A stretch of DNA of 64,000 nt from an uncultured Clostridia bacterium (GTDB lineage Bacteria; Bacillota; Clostridia; Oscillospirales; Oscillospiraceae). The notes under the pieces are model-generated. The model saw only the letters and a list, made by a program, of their open reading frames with translations, was not told where the DNA came from and ran no database searches. Of this stretch, positions 37,592 to 44,128 are shown piece by piece (within the stretch, counting starts at the first letter, position 1; every line of letters starts with the position of its first letter). The DNA lies in NCBI GenBank assembly GCA_930990965.1, contig CAKNRQ010000001.1, positions 1 to 64,000 on the forward strand. The letters are read 5' to 3'. Position numbers and translations under genes: made by a program.

Positions 37592-37622
37592 CGCCCCGGG
37601 GATTTTCCCCGGGGCGTTTTTT
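37592..37622 (+). terminator. Intrinsic terminator after rsgA
   Basis: An 11-bp GC-rich stem (37592-37602 with 37606-37616) with a 3-nt loop is followed by six Ts. It separates the house-keeping operon from the sporulation genes that follow. Confidence 0.92.
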
Positions 37623-37653
37623 GCGCGTTGGTTCACCACCGCCACCGTCTCAG

Positions 37654-37661
37654 CATATAAT
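37654..37661 (+). promoter_or_regulatory. Possible -10 element before the small membrane gene and spoVM
   Basis: CATATAAT resembles both a sigma-A -10 (TATAAT) and the CATANNNT-type -10 of mother-cell sigma factors E and K. I find no convincing -35 at the right distance, so the sigma factor is undecided. Confidence 0.35.
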
Positions 37662-37684
37662 ATCCCATGCGGGAGGTGTGAAGC

Positions 37685-37849
37685 ATGGGCAGAAGGCGGC
37701 GAAGGCGCGGCCCTTCAATTGGCTGGCTGGTTATATTGGCAGGGGTCATAATCATACTGGCGCTCATCCTGCCGGCGGGATTCTGGTGGTTCGCACTTGC
37801 CGTGGGCCTGATTGTGGCCGGAATCTGGTTGCTGAGAAGCTGTAATTAG
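37685..37849 (+). CDS. Short (54-aa) membrane protein, function unknown
   Basis: ATG 37685 lies 8 nt after GGAGG (37672-37676) and the frame stays open to TAG 37847-37849. The product starts with six consecutive Arg in the first 8 residues, then one long or two short hydrophobic helices (about residues 13-50, containing GFWWFALAV), and ends LLRSCN. The Arg block predicts a cytoplasmic N-terminus. I recognise no family. Its stop overlaps the AGGAGGG of spoVM, so the two are probably co-translated, which would make it a candidate sporulation protein. Confidence 0.75.
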   Translation: MGRRRRRRGPSIGWLVILAGVIIILALILPAGFWWFALAVGLIVAGIWLLRSCN

Positions 37850-37860
37850 GAGGGTGTGTA

Positions 37861-37941
37861 ATGAGAGTTCTTGTAATCAAACTGCCGGCCTTTCTGTCAA
37901 GGCTGATACTAAAATTGCAGGGCAAGTCTGGCGCCGAGTAA
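37861..37941 (+). CDS. spoVM: Stage V sporulation protein M (26-aa membrane peptide)
   Basis: A 26-codon gene, exactly the length of B. subtilis SpoVM. AGGAGGG (37848-37854) lies 6 nt before the ATG. From recall, aligned without gaps to the Bacillus peptide, about 8 of 26 residues agree, including the block Ile6-Lys7-Leu8-Pro9, then Phe11-Leu12 and Gly21. Pro9 is critical for recognition of the convex forespore membrane. SpoVM inserts as an amphipathic helix and recruits SpoIVA, which is also in this window. Location shortly after prpC-prkC-rsgA repeats the Bacillus locus. The gene is easily missed because of its size. Confidence 0.9.
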   Translation: MRVLVIKLPAFLSRLILKLQGKSGAE

Positions 37942-37967
37942 TAAGAGCGCACCGCCCCTCATACTCT
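37939..37967 (+). promoter_or_regulatory. Candidate sigma-E promoter for sipL
   Basis: TAATAAG (37939-37945) and CATACTCT (37960-37967) are 14 bp apart. From recall, the Bacillus sigma-E consensus is KMATATT-N14/15-CATACAHT; 5 of 7 and 7 of 8 positions agree. It overlaps the end of spoVM and lies 30 bp before the sipL ATG. Confidence 0.5.
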
Positions 37968-37997
37968 TTAAAGAAACTTCTTACGAGGGGAGATAAC

Positions 37998-39518
37998 ATG
38001 GACTTGACTGTTAAGCGCAGCGGTATATCCTGCTGCGAAAAGGTTTTCGAGTACTCCATGCCTGTAGAGGCGGCGGCAGAAACCGTCGTCCCGGACACTA
38101 TGCCGGACGTGGGATACATACTCTGTGCCGATGGCGTGGCCATTATACGCAGTAAGGACGTTACTGACGGTCACGTCAGCGTCGCGGCAAACGTCAAGGC
38201 GATTGTGCTCTATGTACCCGATGAGGACGAGGGCGTTTGCAAACTGGAAGTGACTATACCGGTGAGCGTGGAGCTGGAAGCTCCCGGCGTGACAAGCGGC
38301 AGTCAGGCCGTCAGTATGCTGAAAGTTACAAGCGTCGAGGCTACGGCCATAAATCCACGCAAGCTGCTTGTGCGCGCTGTAGTGAACGTGGACGTGGAGT
38401 GCTACGACCCCTGCGAGCTCTATGTGACCTCCGGGCTCGACGGGGAGGGCTGCGAGAGTGTGGAGACGCTTATAGAGCCGGTGACCATCAGCCCGGTTGT
38501 GTGCGTGAAAGAGAAGACTTTTGTCGTCTCGGACGAGTACCGCCTGCAACCCGGGCTGCTGCCGATAGGCTCCCTGTTGTGGTATGGCACGGAGATACTG
38601 CCCGGCAGCGTGCGCAGTGTGGGTTCCAAGCTCATATTCAACGGCACGGTGCGCCTGTCTGTCCTTTATGAGGCAGCCGGCAGCGGGGAGCTGTGCTCGG
38701 CGAGTTTTGAGACGGAGTTTTCGCAGATGCTCGACGCGGATACAGACCTCGCGGGACCGGATTGTAGCGTCTATTCCATGCTTACCGCACAGTATGTAGA
38801 GCCCGTCACACTGGCGGGAGGGGAGAAGGGGATCTCAGCCGAGTTCCACCTTGTGAGCCAGTGCGTCTGCACGGACAGCGTGCGGGTACAGTGCATGACC
38901 GATTGCTACAGCAACGCCTGTGAGCTGGAAATAGGGCGCACTCAGAGCGAGCTCGGATGTGTGCAGCGCCGCAGCACAGTGCGGGCCTCGGTACACGACA
39001 CAGTGGCCGTCAGCCCGGGGCCTGTAAACATCTGCCGGGTCATATGCCGCACGGGAGTTGCCGAGTGCGACGCCGGTACACTGCGCTGCCCGGTGACGCT
39101 CACAGCCATATATACGGCTTCCGACGGCAAAGTGTATTCCGCTGCGCGCCGGCTGAACTGTGAGACGCCATCTGAGCTGGCACAGGGCGAGTACGCCGCC
39201 AGTGTGAACGCGAACTGCACAGAGTGTGGGGCAACTATAGCCCAGGGTGGCATCGACCTGCGCGTGGTTGTTGACTTTGAACTGGTGAGCGAGCGTAAGG
39301 TGCAGTTTACGCAAATAGACTCTGTGGCTCCTACGGCCGATGGGGAAGAGCTAGACATACCCTCTGTAAGCGTGGTGCGTGCCTCCGCGGAGGACACATT
39401 GTGGTCGCTGGGCAAACGCTATCACTCGACAGCGGCGCTCATCACCGAGCTGAACGCCATCGAGGATACAGATAAATTGGCGGGAATTGTACTGCTAATC
39501 CCGAGAGCAGGAAAGTAA
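37998..39518 (+). CDS. sipL: SPOCS/LysM spore coat morphogenetic protein (SipL-like)
   Basis: ATG 37998 (after GAGGGGAGA) gives 506 aa. Two or three DUF3794/SPOCS domains occupy about 1-440 and one LysM domain the last ~50 residues (ASAEDTLWSLGKRYHS...LIP). This architecture is that of Clostridioides difficile SipL, whose LysM domain binds SpoIVA and which replaces Bacillus SpoVID. It is unusually Cys-rich in the middle. Adjacency to spoVM, and spoIVA 15 kb away, support the role in coat tethering. The name rests on architecture and context. A longer in-frame extension over spoVM is rejected. Confidence 0.88.
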   Translation: MDLTVKRSGISCCEKVFEYSMPVEAAAETVVPDTMPDVGYILCADGVAIIRSKDVTDGHVSVAANVKAIVLYVPDEDEGVCKLEVTIPVSVELEAPGVTSGSQAVSMLKVTSVEATAINPRKLLVRAVVNVDVECYDPCELYVTSGLDGEGCESVETLIEPVTISPVVCVKEKTFVVSDEYRLQPGLLPIGSLLWYGTEILPGSVRSVGSKLIFNGTVRLSVLYEAAGSGELCSASFETEFSQMLDADTDLAGPDCSVYSMLTAQYVEPVTLAGGEKGISAEFHLVSQCVCTDSVRVQCMTDCYSNACELEIGRTQSELGCVQRRSTVRASVHDTVAVSPGPVNICRVICRTGVAECDAGTLRCPVTLTAIYTASDGKVYSAARRLNCETPSELAQGEYAASVNANCTECGATIAQGGIDLRVVVDFELVSERKVQFTQIDSVAPTADGEELDIPSVSVVRASAEDTLWSLGKRYHSTAALITELNAIEDTDKLAGIVLLIPRAGK

Positions 39519-39526
39519 AACAAACG

Positions 39527-39578
39527 AATATCCGCACTGTTTACCGGCCAAAATCGCGGTAAACAGCGCGGGTATTTT
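39527..39578 (+). terminator. Intrinsic terminator after sipL
   Basis: A long imperfect stem of 20 pairs (39527-39546 with 39557-39576, one mismatch and one G-U) with a 10-nt loop ends in TTTT. Confidence 0.8.
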
Positions 39579-39636
39579 AGCAATATTGCTCCTGCAAATA
39601 CAAATTGTACATAACTATTCAAGAGGGATATTTGTC

Positions 39637-39688
39637 AAAAAAGTTAATTAGTAAAGCCTGGGCTTATCGCCCAGGCTTTACTAATTAG
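39637..39688 (-). terminator. Intrinsic terminator of the DtxR-family gene (minus strand)
   Basis: A 20-bp stem (39644-39663 with 39669-39688, one G-U pair, 5-nt loop) overlaps the stop codon of the minus-strand gene. On that strand it is followed by six Ts (AAAAAA at 39637-39642 on +). It lies between converging genes but has a U-run only for the minus direction. Confidence 0.88.
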
Positions 39689-40083
39689 TCCTGTATGCCG
39701 CTCTTACTGAGCGCTGCGGACATGGTCTTCACATGGCGCTTGAGTGCGTCGAAGGTCTCATTGGATATGACGTGCTCTATGCGGCAGGCGTCCTCGGCCG
39801 CGATTTCCGGGTCCACGCCCATTGTTGTCAACCACTCAGACAGCAGAGTGTGGCGCTCGTATATCTTTTCCGCTATCTCGCGGCCCTTGTCGAGCAGCAT
39901 GATGCTGCCGTCGTCATCGACCTTGATGTAGCCTCCCAGACGTAAATTCTTCATAGCCACGCTCACGCTCGGCTTGGAGAAGTTCATCTCGTTTGCTATG
40001 TCAATAGAGCGCACTACGCCCTTACGCTTGTGCAGGACAAGTATTGTCTCCAGATAGTTTTCTGCGGATTCCTGTATCTTCAT
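39685..40083 (-). CDS. DtxR/MntR-family metal-dependent transcriptional repressor
   Basis: A 132-aa repressor with an N-terminal winged helix (about 5-62; ENYLETILVL and FSKPSVSVAMKNLRLGGYI) and a metal-binding/dimerisation domain (about 65-128). It lacks the SH3-like third domain of DtxR/IdeR, as in MntR. Candidate metal ligands are His and Glu residues in ERHTLLSEW and CRIEHVIS. It is transcribed alone between its own promoter and terminator. Which metal (Mn or Fe) cannot be told; no transporter gene is adjacent. Confidence 0.88.
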   Translation of the reverse strand: MKIQESAENYLETILVLHKRKGVVRSIDIANEMNFSKPSVSVAMKNLRLGGYIKVDDDGSIMLLDKGREIAEKIYERHTLLSEWLTTMGVDPEIAAEDACRIEHVISNETFDALKRHVKTMSAALSKSGIQD

Positions 40084-40115
40084 GTGCGGAGCCTCACTTG
40101 ATGTTATTGAATCTT

Positions 40116-40144
40116 ATTCTAGCACATTAACCCGGCGAGTGCAA
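40116..40144 (-). promoter_or_regulatory. Promoter of the DtxR-family gene
   Basis: Read on the minus strand: TTGCAC (40144-40139) and TAGAAT (40121-40116) are 17 bp apart, 33 bp before the ATG. Confidence 0.75.
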
Positions 40145-40179
40145 GCTTATGTACTGAAAAGTGCCGGCAGTTTGGAGTC

Positions 40180-40208
40180 TTGTACGGCTATGCGAGGCGT
40201 GATATAAT
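40180..40208 (+). promoter_or_regulatory. Promoter of the TraX-like gene
   Basis: TTGTAC (40180-40185) and TATAAT (40203-40208) are 17 bp apart, divergent from the DtxR-family promoter 36 bp away. Confidence 0.75.
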
Positions 40209-40237
40209 GCAAACACCCTGTCGAAAGGAAGAGCTGC

Positions 40238-41014
40238 ATGACCTCTTTCACGCTGAAAGTAATTGCCATCGTGAGCATGACGATAGACCATGCAGGAAAA
40301 GTGCTGGGTCATGCGATTCTATTGGAGCTATTGCCTGACACTCTTACTGGAACATTTACTACTGTAAAAATATGTACAGTTTTAGGCCGTATGGCATTTC
40401 CTCTATTTGCCTTCATGCTTGCCGAGGGCTGCTCCAGGACGCGAAGTATGCCGCGGTATTTGGGGAGACTCGCGCTTTTCACGGTCATATCGGAACCTGT
40501 TTTCAGTGCCGCGCTCATCGGGTTTGACCTGAATGACACATGGCAATCTATACGTTGCCTCGTATTCAGAAACGTATTTTTCACACTTTTTCTCGCAGCT
40601 TTGAGCATATTTTTAAGCCAGAAACTTACTTGCAAATATGGTGCAAAAGGACAGATAGTATCCATTGCACTCACGTGCTGCCTTGCATTTGCAGCAAGTT
40701 ACTTCGGCACTGACTACGGCGCTATGGGCGTGCTGCTGATACATGCGCTCTATCTGCTGCGTGGAAACAGGGTCCGGCAATGCGCCGCGATTGTCATCTG
40801 GGCTTTTGCGCTGTATGTGGCAGGAAACTGGACGGCATTTTTGTACATGGATGCGACAATCTACGTTTTCTATGCGCTGGGCGCGAGCCTCGCCTGCATA
40901 CCCATACTCCTATATAACGGCAAACGCGGCAGGCCGATGAAATGGACGTTCTACGTCTACTATCCGGCTCATCTGCTCGCGCTGGTACTCATAAGAGAGG
41001 CTCTCGGCGTTTGA
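40238..41014 (+). CDS. TraX family membrane protein
   Basis: A 258-aa integral membrane protein with about seven or eight hydrophobic segments. The N-terminus (LKVIAIVSMTIDHAGKVL) and GRMAFPLFAFMLAEG match the TraX family, named for the F-pilin acetylase. Chromosomal Firmicute members have no known connection with conjugation and the acyl acceptor is unknown. GAAAGGAAGAG precedes the ATG. It has its own promoter and neighbours of unrelated function. Confidence 0.85.
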   Translation: MTSFTLKVIAIVSMTIDHAGKVLGHAILLELLPDTLTGTFTTVKICTVLGRMAFPLFAFMLAEGCSRTRSMPRYLGRLALFTVISEPVFSAALIGFDLNDTWQSIRCLVFRNVFFTLFLAALSIFLSQKLTCKYGAKGQIVSIALTCCLAFAASYFGTDYGAMGVLLIHALYLLRGNRVRQCAAIVIWAFALYVAGNWTAFLYMDATIYVFYALGASLACIPILLYNGKRGRPMKWTFYVYYPAHLLALVLIREALGV

Positions 41015-41021
41015 AGCGGGA

Positions 41022-41050
41022 TTGACAAGCGGCGTTAAACATATTAAACT
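41022..41050 (+). promoter_or_regulatory. Promoter of tgt
   Basis: A consensus TTGACA (41022-41027) and TAAACT (41045-41050) are separated by 17 bp. The leader is about 25-30 nt. Confidence 0.75.
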
Positions 41051-41082
41051 TTAATTTACGACATATTCAAGGAGGAATGCCC

Positions 41083-42213
41083 TTGTTCAAGCTTATAAAG
41101 CAGGAGGGACGAGCCAGACGCGGCGAGTTTACCTGCCCGCACGGCACAGCACAGACGCCGGTCTTTATGAACGTCGGCACTCAGGGCGCTATAAAGGGCG
41201 CGCTCTCAGCGCGAGACCTAAAGGAGATAGGCTGCCAGATTGAACTTTCAAACACCTATCACCTGCATGTGAGGCCGGGCGACGAGCTCATAAAGTCCCT
41301 CGGAGGCCTGCACAAATTCATGACCTGGGACAGGCCTATACTCACGGACAGCGGTGGGTTCCAGATCTTTTCCCTTGCCGAGCTGCGCAAGATAGGGGAG
41401 GACGGGGTGCGCTTTAACTCGCACGTCGACGGCCGCCACATCTTTATGGGCCCCGAGGAGAGTATGCGCATCCAGTCAAATCTCGGCAGCGACATAGCAA
41501 TGGCCTTTGACGAGTGCATAAAAATACCCTCGCCATATGATTACGTCAAAGCCTCGACCGAGCGCACTGCTCGCTGGCTGGTGCGGTGTAAGGCTGCGCT
41601 GGAGCAGTACAACTCCGAGCCCGACGCCGTAAATCCCGGCCAGGTGCTCTTCGGCATAAACCAGGGCGCAGTGTTCCACGATATACGCATAGAGCACATG
41701 AAACGCATAGCCGAGCTGGACCTCGCTGGCTACGCCATCGGCGGCCTGGCCGTCGGCGAGACGGCGCAGGAGATGTACGACACTATCGAGGCAGTCGAGG
41801 AGTATATGCCTAAAGACAGGCCCCGCTATCTCATGGGTGTCGGAACTCCGGGTAATATCATCGAGAGTGTGGCGCGCGGCGTGGACTTCTTCGACTGCGT
41901 CATGCCGGCCCGCAACGGCCGCCACGGGCACCTCTTCACCTGGAAGGGCATCATAAATATAAAGAACGCCAAATATGAGCGCGACGAGAGCCCCATAGAC
42001 CCGGAGTGCTCTTGCCCTGTGTGCCAGCGTTACTCCAAGGCATACCTGAGGCACCTCTTCAAAGCCGAGGAAATGCTTGCCATGCGCTTTGCCGTGACGC
42101 ACAATCTGTGGTTCTACAACAACCTCATGCAGCGCATACGCGATGCGCTGGACGAAGGCAGGTTTGAGGATTTCCGCAGGCAGTATTCAACCGTGCTCGA
42201 CACAAGAATATAA
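41083..42213 (+). CDS. tgt: Queuine/preQ1 tRNA-guanine transglycosylase
   Basis: Exchanges G34 of GUN-anticodon tRNAs for the queuosine precursor preQ1. It is 376 aa. The catalytic Asp in TDSGGFQIFSL and nucleophile Asp in GVDFFDCVMPARN are present, as are the zinc ligands CSCPVC...H near residue 312. TTG 41083 is the likely start because GGAGG (41071-41075) ends 7 nt upstream; ATG 41077, 1 nt after that GGAGG, is the alternative (378 aa). queA, usual next to tgt, is not in the window. Confidence 0.95.
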   Translation: MFKLIKQEGRARRGEFTCPHGTAQTPVFMNVGTQGAIKGALSARDLKEIGCQIELSNTYHLHVRPGDELIKSLGGLHKFMTWDRPILTDSGGFQIFSLAELRKIGEDGVRFNSHVDGRHIFMGPEESMRIQSNLGSDIAMAFDECIKIPSPYDYVKASTERTARWLVRCKAALEQYNSEPDAVNPGQVLFGINQGAVFHDIRIEHMKRIAELDLAGYAIGGLAVGETAQEMYDTIEAVEEYMPKDRPRYLMGVGTPGNIIESVARGVDFFDCVMPARNGRHGHLFTWKGIINIKNAKYERDESPIDPECSCPVCQRYSKAYLRHLFKAEEMLAMRFAVTHNLWFYNNLMQRIRDALDEGRFEDFRRQYSTVLDTRI

Positions 42214-42219
42214 AAGTCC

Positions 42220-42248
42220 TTGCAATTTTGAAAATATCGGGTTATAAT
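42220..42248 (+). promoter_or_regulatory. Promoter of yajC
   Basis: TTGCAA (42220-42225) and TATAAT (42243-42248) are separated by 17 bp. TGGAGGT precedes the yajC ATG. Confidence 0.8.
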
Positions 42249-42286
42249 CTACACACTGTATCTTTTGGCTGGAGGTAAGCAAACAA

Positions 42287-42700
42287 ATGTTCCAAAACAT
42301 ACTCAGCGGTACTGCCGCTGCCGGGAGCGGGATGTCATCCATCATCTTCCTGGTAATCATTTTTGTCGTCTTCTACTTCTTCCTTATCCGTCCCGAGAAT
42401 AAGCGCAAGAAGAAACTCACTGAGATGCGTAACAGCATTTCCCTCGGCGACGAAATTGTGACCATCGGCGGCATTATGGGAAAAGTCGTACAGGTCACTG
42501 AAGACACCATCACCTTCGAGACCGGCGAGGACCGCGTGCGTCTCCAGGTCACCAAGTGGGCCATCTCTTCCAACGTCCGTGAAGAGAAGGAGCGTGCCGC
42601 TCAGGAAGCCGCTGCCCGCGCCGCTAAGGCCAACAAGAAGAAGGCCAAGACCTCCGGCGAGGAAAACAGCGTCGATTCCAGCTCTGACAACAAGGAATGA
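42287..42700 (+). CDS. yajC: Preprotein translocase subunit YajC
   Basis: Single-pass accessory protein of the SecDF-YajC/holo-translocon complex, 137 aa. One membrane helix (about 17-38) is followed by the conserved FLIRPENKRKKKL and a soluble domain with LGDEIVTIGGIMGKV. The Ala/Lys-rich C-terminal tail is longer than in the shortest homologues. secD and secF are not in the window. It follows tgt as in B. subtilis. Confidence 0.95.
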   Translation: MFQNILSGTAAAGSGMSSIIFLVIIFVVFYFFLIRPENKRKKKLTEMRNSISLGDEIVTIGGIMGKVVQVTEDTITFETGEDRVRLQVTKWAISSNVREEKERAAQEAAARAAKANKKKAKTSGEENSVDSSSDNKE

Positions 42701-42716
42701 GCTAATTTAATAAGCA

Positions 42717-42770
42717 TTAAAATCCCTCCGACGTAATAGGATGTACAAACATCTACGTCGGGGGGATTTT
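42717..42770 (+). terminator. Terminator-like hairpin after yajC containing the Shine-Dalgarno of yrzE
   Basis: A 19-bp stem (42717-42735 with 42754-42772, one G-U) has a second small hairpin in its loop (42740-42744 with 42749-42753). Its 3' arm holds GGGGGG (42760-42765), the ribosome-binding site of the next gene, and ends in TTTT one base before the ATG. It can serve as terminator of yajC and as a lid on yrzE translation. Confidence 0.7.
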
Positions 42771-42771
42771 A

Positions 42772-43200
42772 ATGACTGTCCAAGCCGAACGCCGCACGAA
42801 GCGCAGGAGCAAACTCGCCTGGTACATACTCGGACCGGCCGTTTGCCTTATAAGCCTGCCGGCGGCTCTCTACATTTGCGCCCTGCTGCTGGCTAAAGGC
42901 GTACTGAGCTTCGAGCTCACAGAAGAACTGGTTATTGCCAGCGTATTCCTTTGCACTACCCTGGGAGGTATTGCCGGATGCGCCGCAAGGGGAGGGAAGG
43001 TTATGCAGACCGGGCTTTCGGTAGGCGCGATCTTCGCCCTGATAATCGTTGTGATATGCCTTGCCGCGCCCGGTGAAGGGGCCTTTAACGCCACCAGCCT
43101 GAGGCATGTGATAGCTGCTGTGACCGGAGGCGCATTCGGCGGCGCCCTCTGCATAAAACGCGGAAACAAGAACTCCAGACATAAGAGACGCAAGAAATAA
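42772..43200 (+). CDS. yrzE: TIGR04086/YrzE-family membrane protein
   Basis: A 142-aa protein with a basic N-terminus (TKRRSK) and four predicted membrane helices (about 18-40, 48-67, 75-97, 108-128). In B. subtilis the homologue yrzE also follows yajC. The function is not known. The C-terminus is strongly basic (KRGNKNSRHKRRKK). Its ribosome-binding site lies in the preceding hairpin, so expression may depend on hairpin opening or read-through. Confidence 0.8.
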   Translation: MTVQAERRTKRRSKLAWYILGPAVCLISLPAALYICALLLAKGVLSFELTEELVIASVFLCTTLGGIAGCAARGGKVMQTGLSVGAIFALIIVVICLAAPGEGAFNATSLRHVIAAVTGGAFGGALCIKRGNKNSRHKRRKK

Positions 43201-43317
43201 TACAAAATGTATTATCCGGAACAAGTATACATAATTTTTTGCTATAACCCATATAGCCGATTTGCATTACATATTGATTACGAAATGTTGCAAAATTTTG
43301 CTGCAAACAGCGCCTAT

Positions 43318-43361
43318 TTCACATAGAAGTTCACATAGTTGACATAACATTGTTTACATAA
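43318..43361 (+). repeat. Four imperfect direct repeats TTNACATAR
   Basis: TTCACATAG (43318), TTCACATAG (43330), TTGACATAA (43339) and TTTACATAA (43353) lie in one orientation with 12-, 9- and 14-bp steps. A partial fifth copy, TTCACAAAC, is at 43375. The arrangement resembles operator arrays of OmpR/PhoP-type regulators, but no regulator can be assigned. Confidence 0.55.
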
Positions 43362-43406
43362 AACATTGTCATAATTCACAAACTTGAGCTTATTTTGATA
43401 AAGGAC

Positions 43407-43435
43407 TTGATTACCGATGGATTTTGTATTATATT
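43407..43435 (+). promoter_or_regulatory. Possible promoter for spoIIM-xerD
   Basis: TTGATT (43407-43412) and TATATT (43430-43435) are 17 bp apart, about 70 bp before spoIIM and downstream of the repeat cluster. Confidence 0.5.
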
Positions 43436-43502
43436 GTCCCTACTTGAGTTATGTAAATTGGACTGTTGCGCCACCGCGTTGTGAGCGGGTGCGCGGCCGT
43501 GT

Positions 43503-44102
43503 GTGTTGAACGCCGCGGCTAGGTTTGTACGTATAGATACGACGCGGCTTATACGCCGCGCGGGCGGCGCTGCCGCTCTGTTGATCATTTCTGCTTTCTT
43601 TCTGATAGGCGCAATTACGGGCGCCGTGGCCGGATGTGGCCACCCAGTGGCCGGTGAGCAGCTACTGTTAGATGATGGCAACGTGTATGGATATGACACA
43701 TATGCGCTTTTGCTGTTTGACTGCTCAAAGTACCACCTTCTTGTTTTGCTTTTTTCCACCTCGTTATTCGGGGTGCTGCTTATTCCTGCGACGCTGGCCC
43801 TGCGGGGCTTTGCGCTTGCCTGTTCTGCGGCATGGATCGCTTCTACTTATACGGATAACGGAACGGCTCTGGCGCTTGTGGTGCTTGGGCTCCCGGCGCT
43901 GTTTACGGTGCCGGCACTCTTCGTGGCGTCGCAATGGGGGATGATGTTTTCGTCGAGACTTCTGGCCGGCTTTATGAGACGGCCTCTGCCGGTGTACAGA
44001 ACCAGAGGCGAAAACAGGCTGTTGGCTGTATGTGTGATGCTTTTTGCAGCCGCCGCAGTGGAATATTTTTTGGTGCCGCCGATTGTGCGGTTGCTTATCT
44101 AG
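43503..44102 (+). CDS. spoIIM: Stage II sporulation protein M
   Basis: About 199 aa with five predicted membrane segments, fitting SpoIIM (DUF95 family), a member of the SpoIID-IIM-IIP peptidoglycan-remodelling complex that drives engulfment. The order spoIIM followed by xerD agrees with Bacillus, where fur lies between. The start is uncertain: GTG 43503 or the next codon TTG 43506, with no clear ribosome-binding site. The assignment rests on membrane topology and context, so it is less certain than its neighbours. Confidence 0.75.
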   Translation: MLNAAARFVRIDTTRLIRRAGGAAALLIISAFFLIGAITGAVAGCGHPVAGEQLLLDDGNVYGYDTYALLLFDCSKYHLLVLLFSTSLFGVLLIPATLALRGFALACSAAWIASTYTDNGTALALVVLGLPALFTVPALFVASQWGMMFSSRLLAGFMRRPLPVYRTRGENRLLAVCVMLFAAAAVEYFLVPPIVRLLI

Positions 44103-44128
44103 AAGCAAAACGGAAGGGGGATGAGTTG

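Larger units (their letters stand above)
43201..43502 (+). other. AT-rich 302-bp intergenic region before spoIIM
   Basis: This is the longest gene-free stretch in the window and is much more AT-rich than its surroundings. It starts with an 8-bp AT palindrome overlapping the yrzE stop (43197-43215), carries a cluster of TTNACATAR direct repeats, and ends with a promoter-like element. I see no open reading frame with a ribosome-binding site and no RNA gene I recognise. Confidence 0.7.

Noticed and set aside
37854-37997. An N-terminal extension of the SipL-like protein to GTG 37854
   Set aside because: It would overlap spoVM in another frame, lacks family similarity, and ATG 37998 has a good ribosome-binding site and promoter-like sequence upstream.
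40238-41014. TraX as a sign of a conjugative element
   Set aside because: No other transfer, relaxase or integrase gene is nearby. Stand-alone TraX-family proteins are common in Firmicute chromosomes.
43934-44128. A 65-residue N-terminal extension of XerD
   Set aside because: It overlaps spoIIM in another frame and is not similar to XerD; GGAAGGGGG just before 44126/44129 marks the real start.
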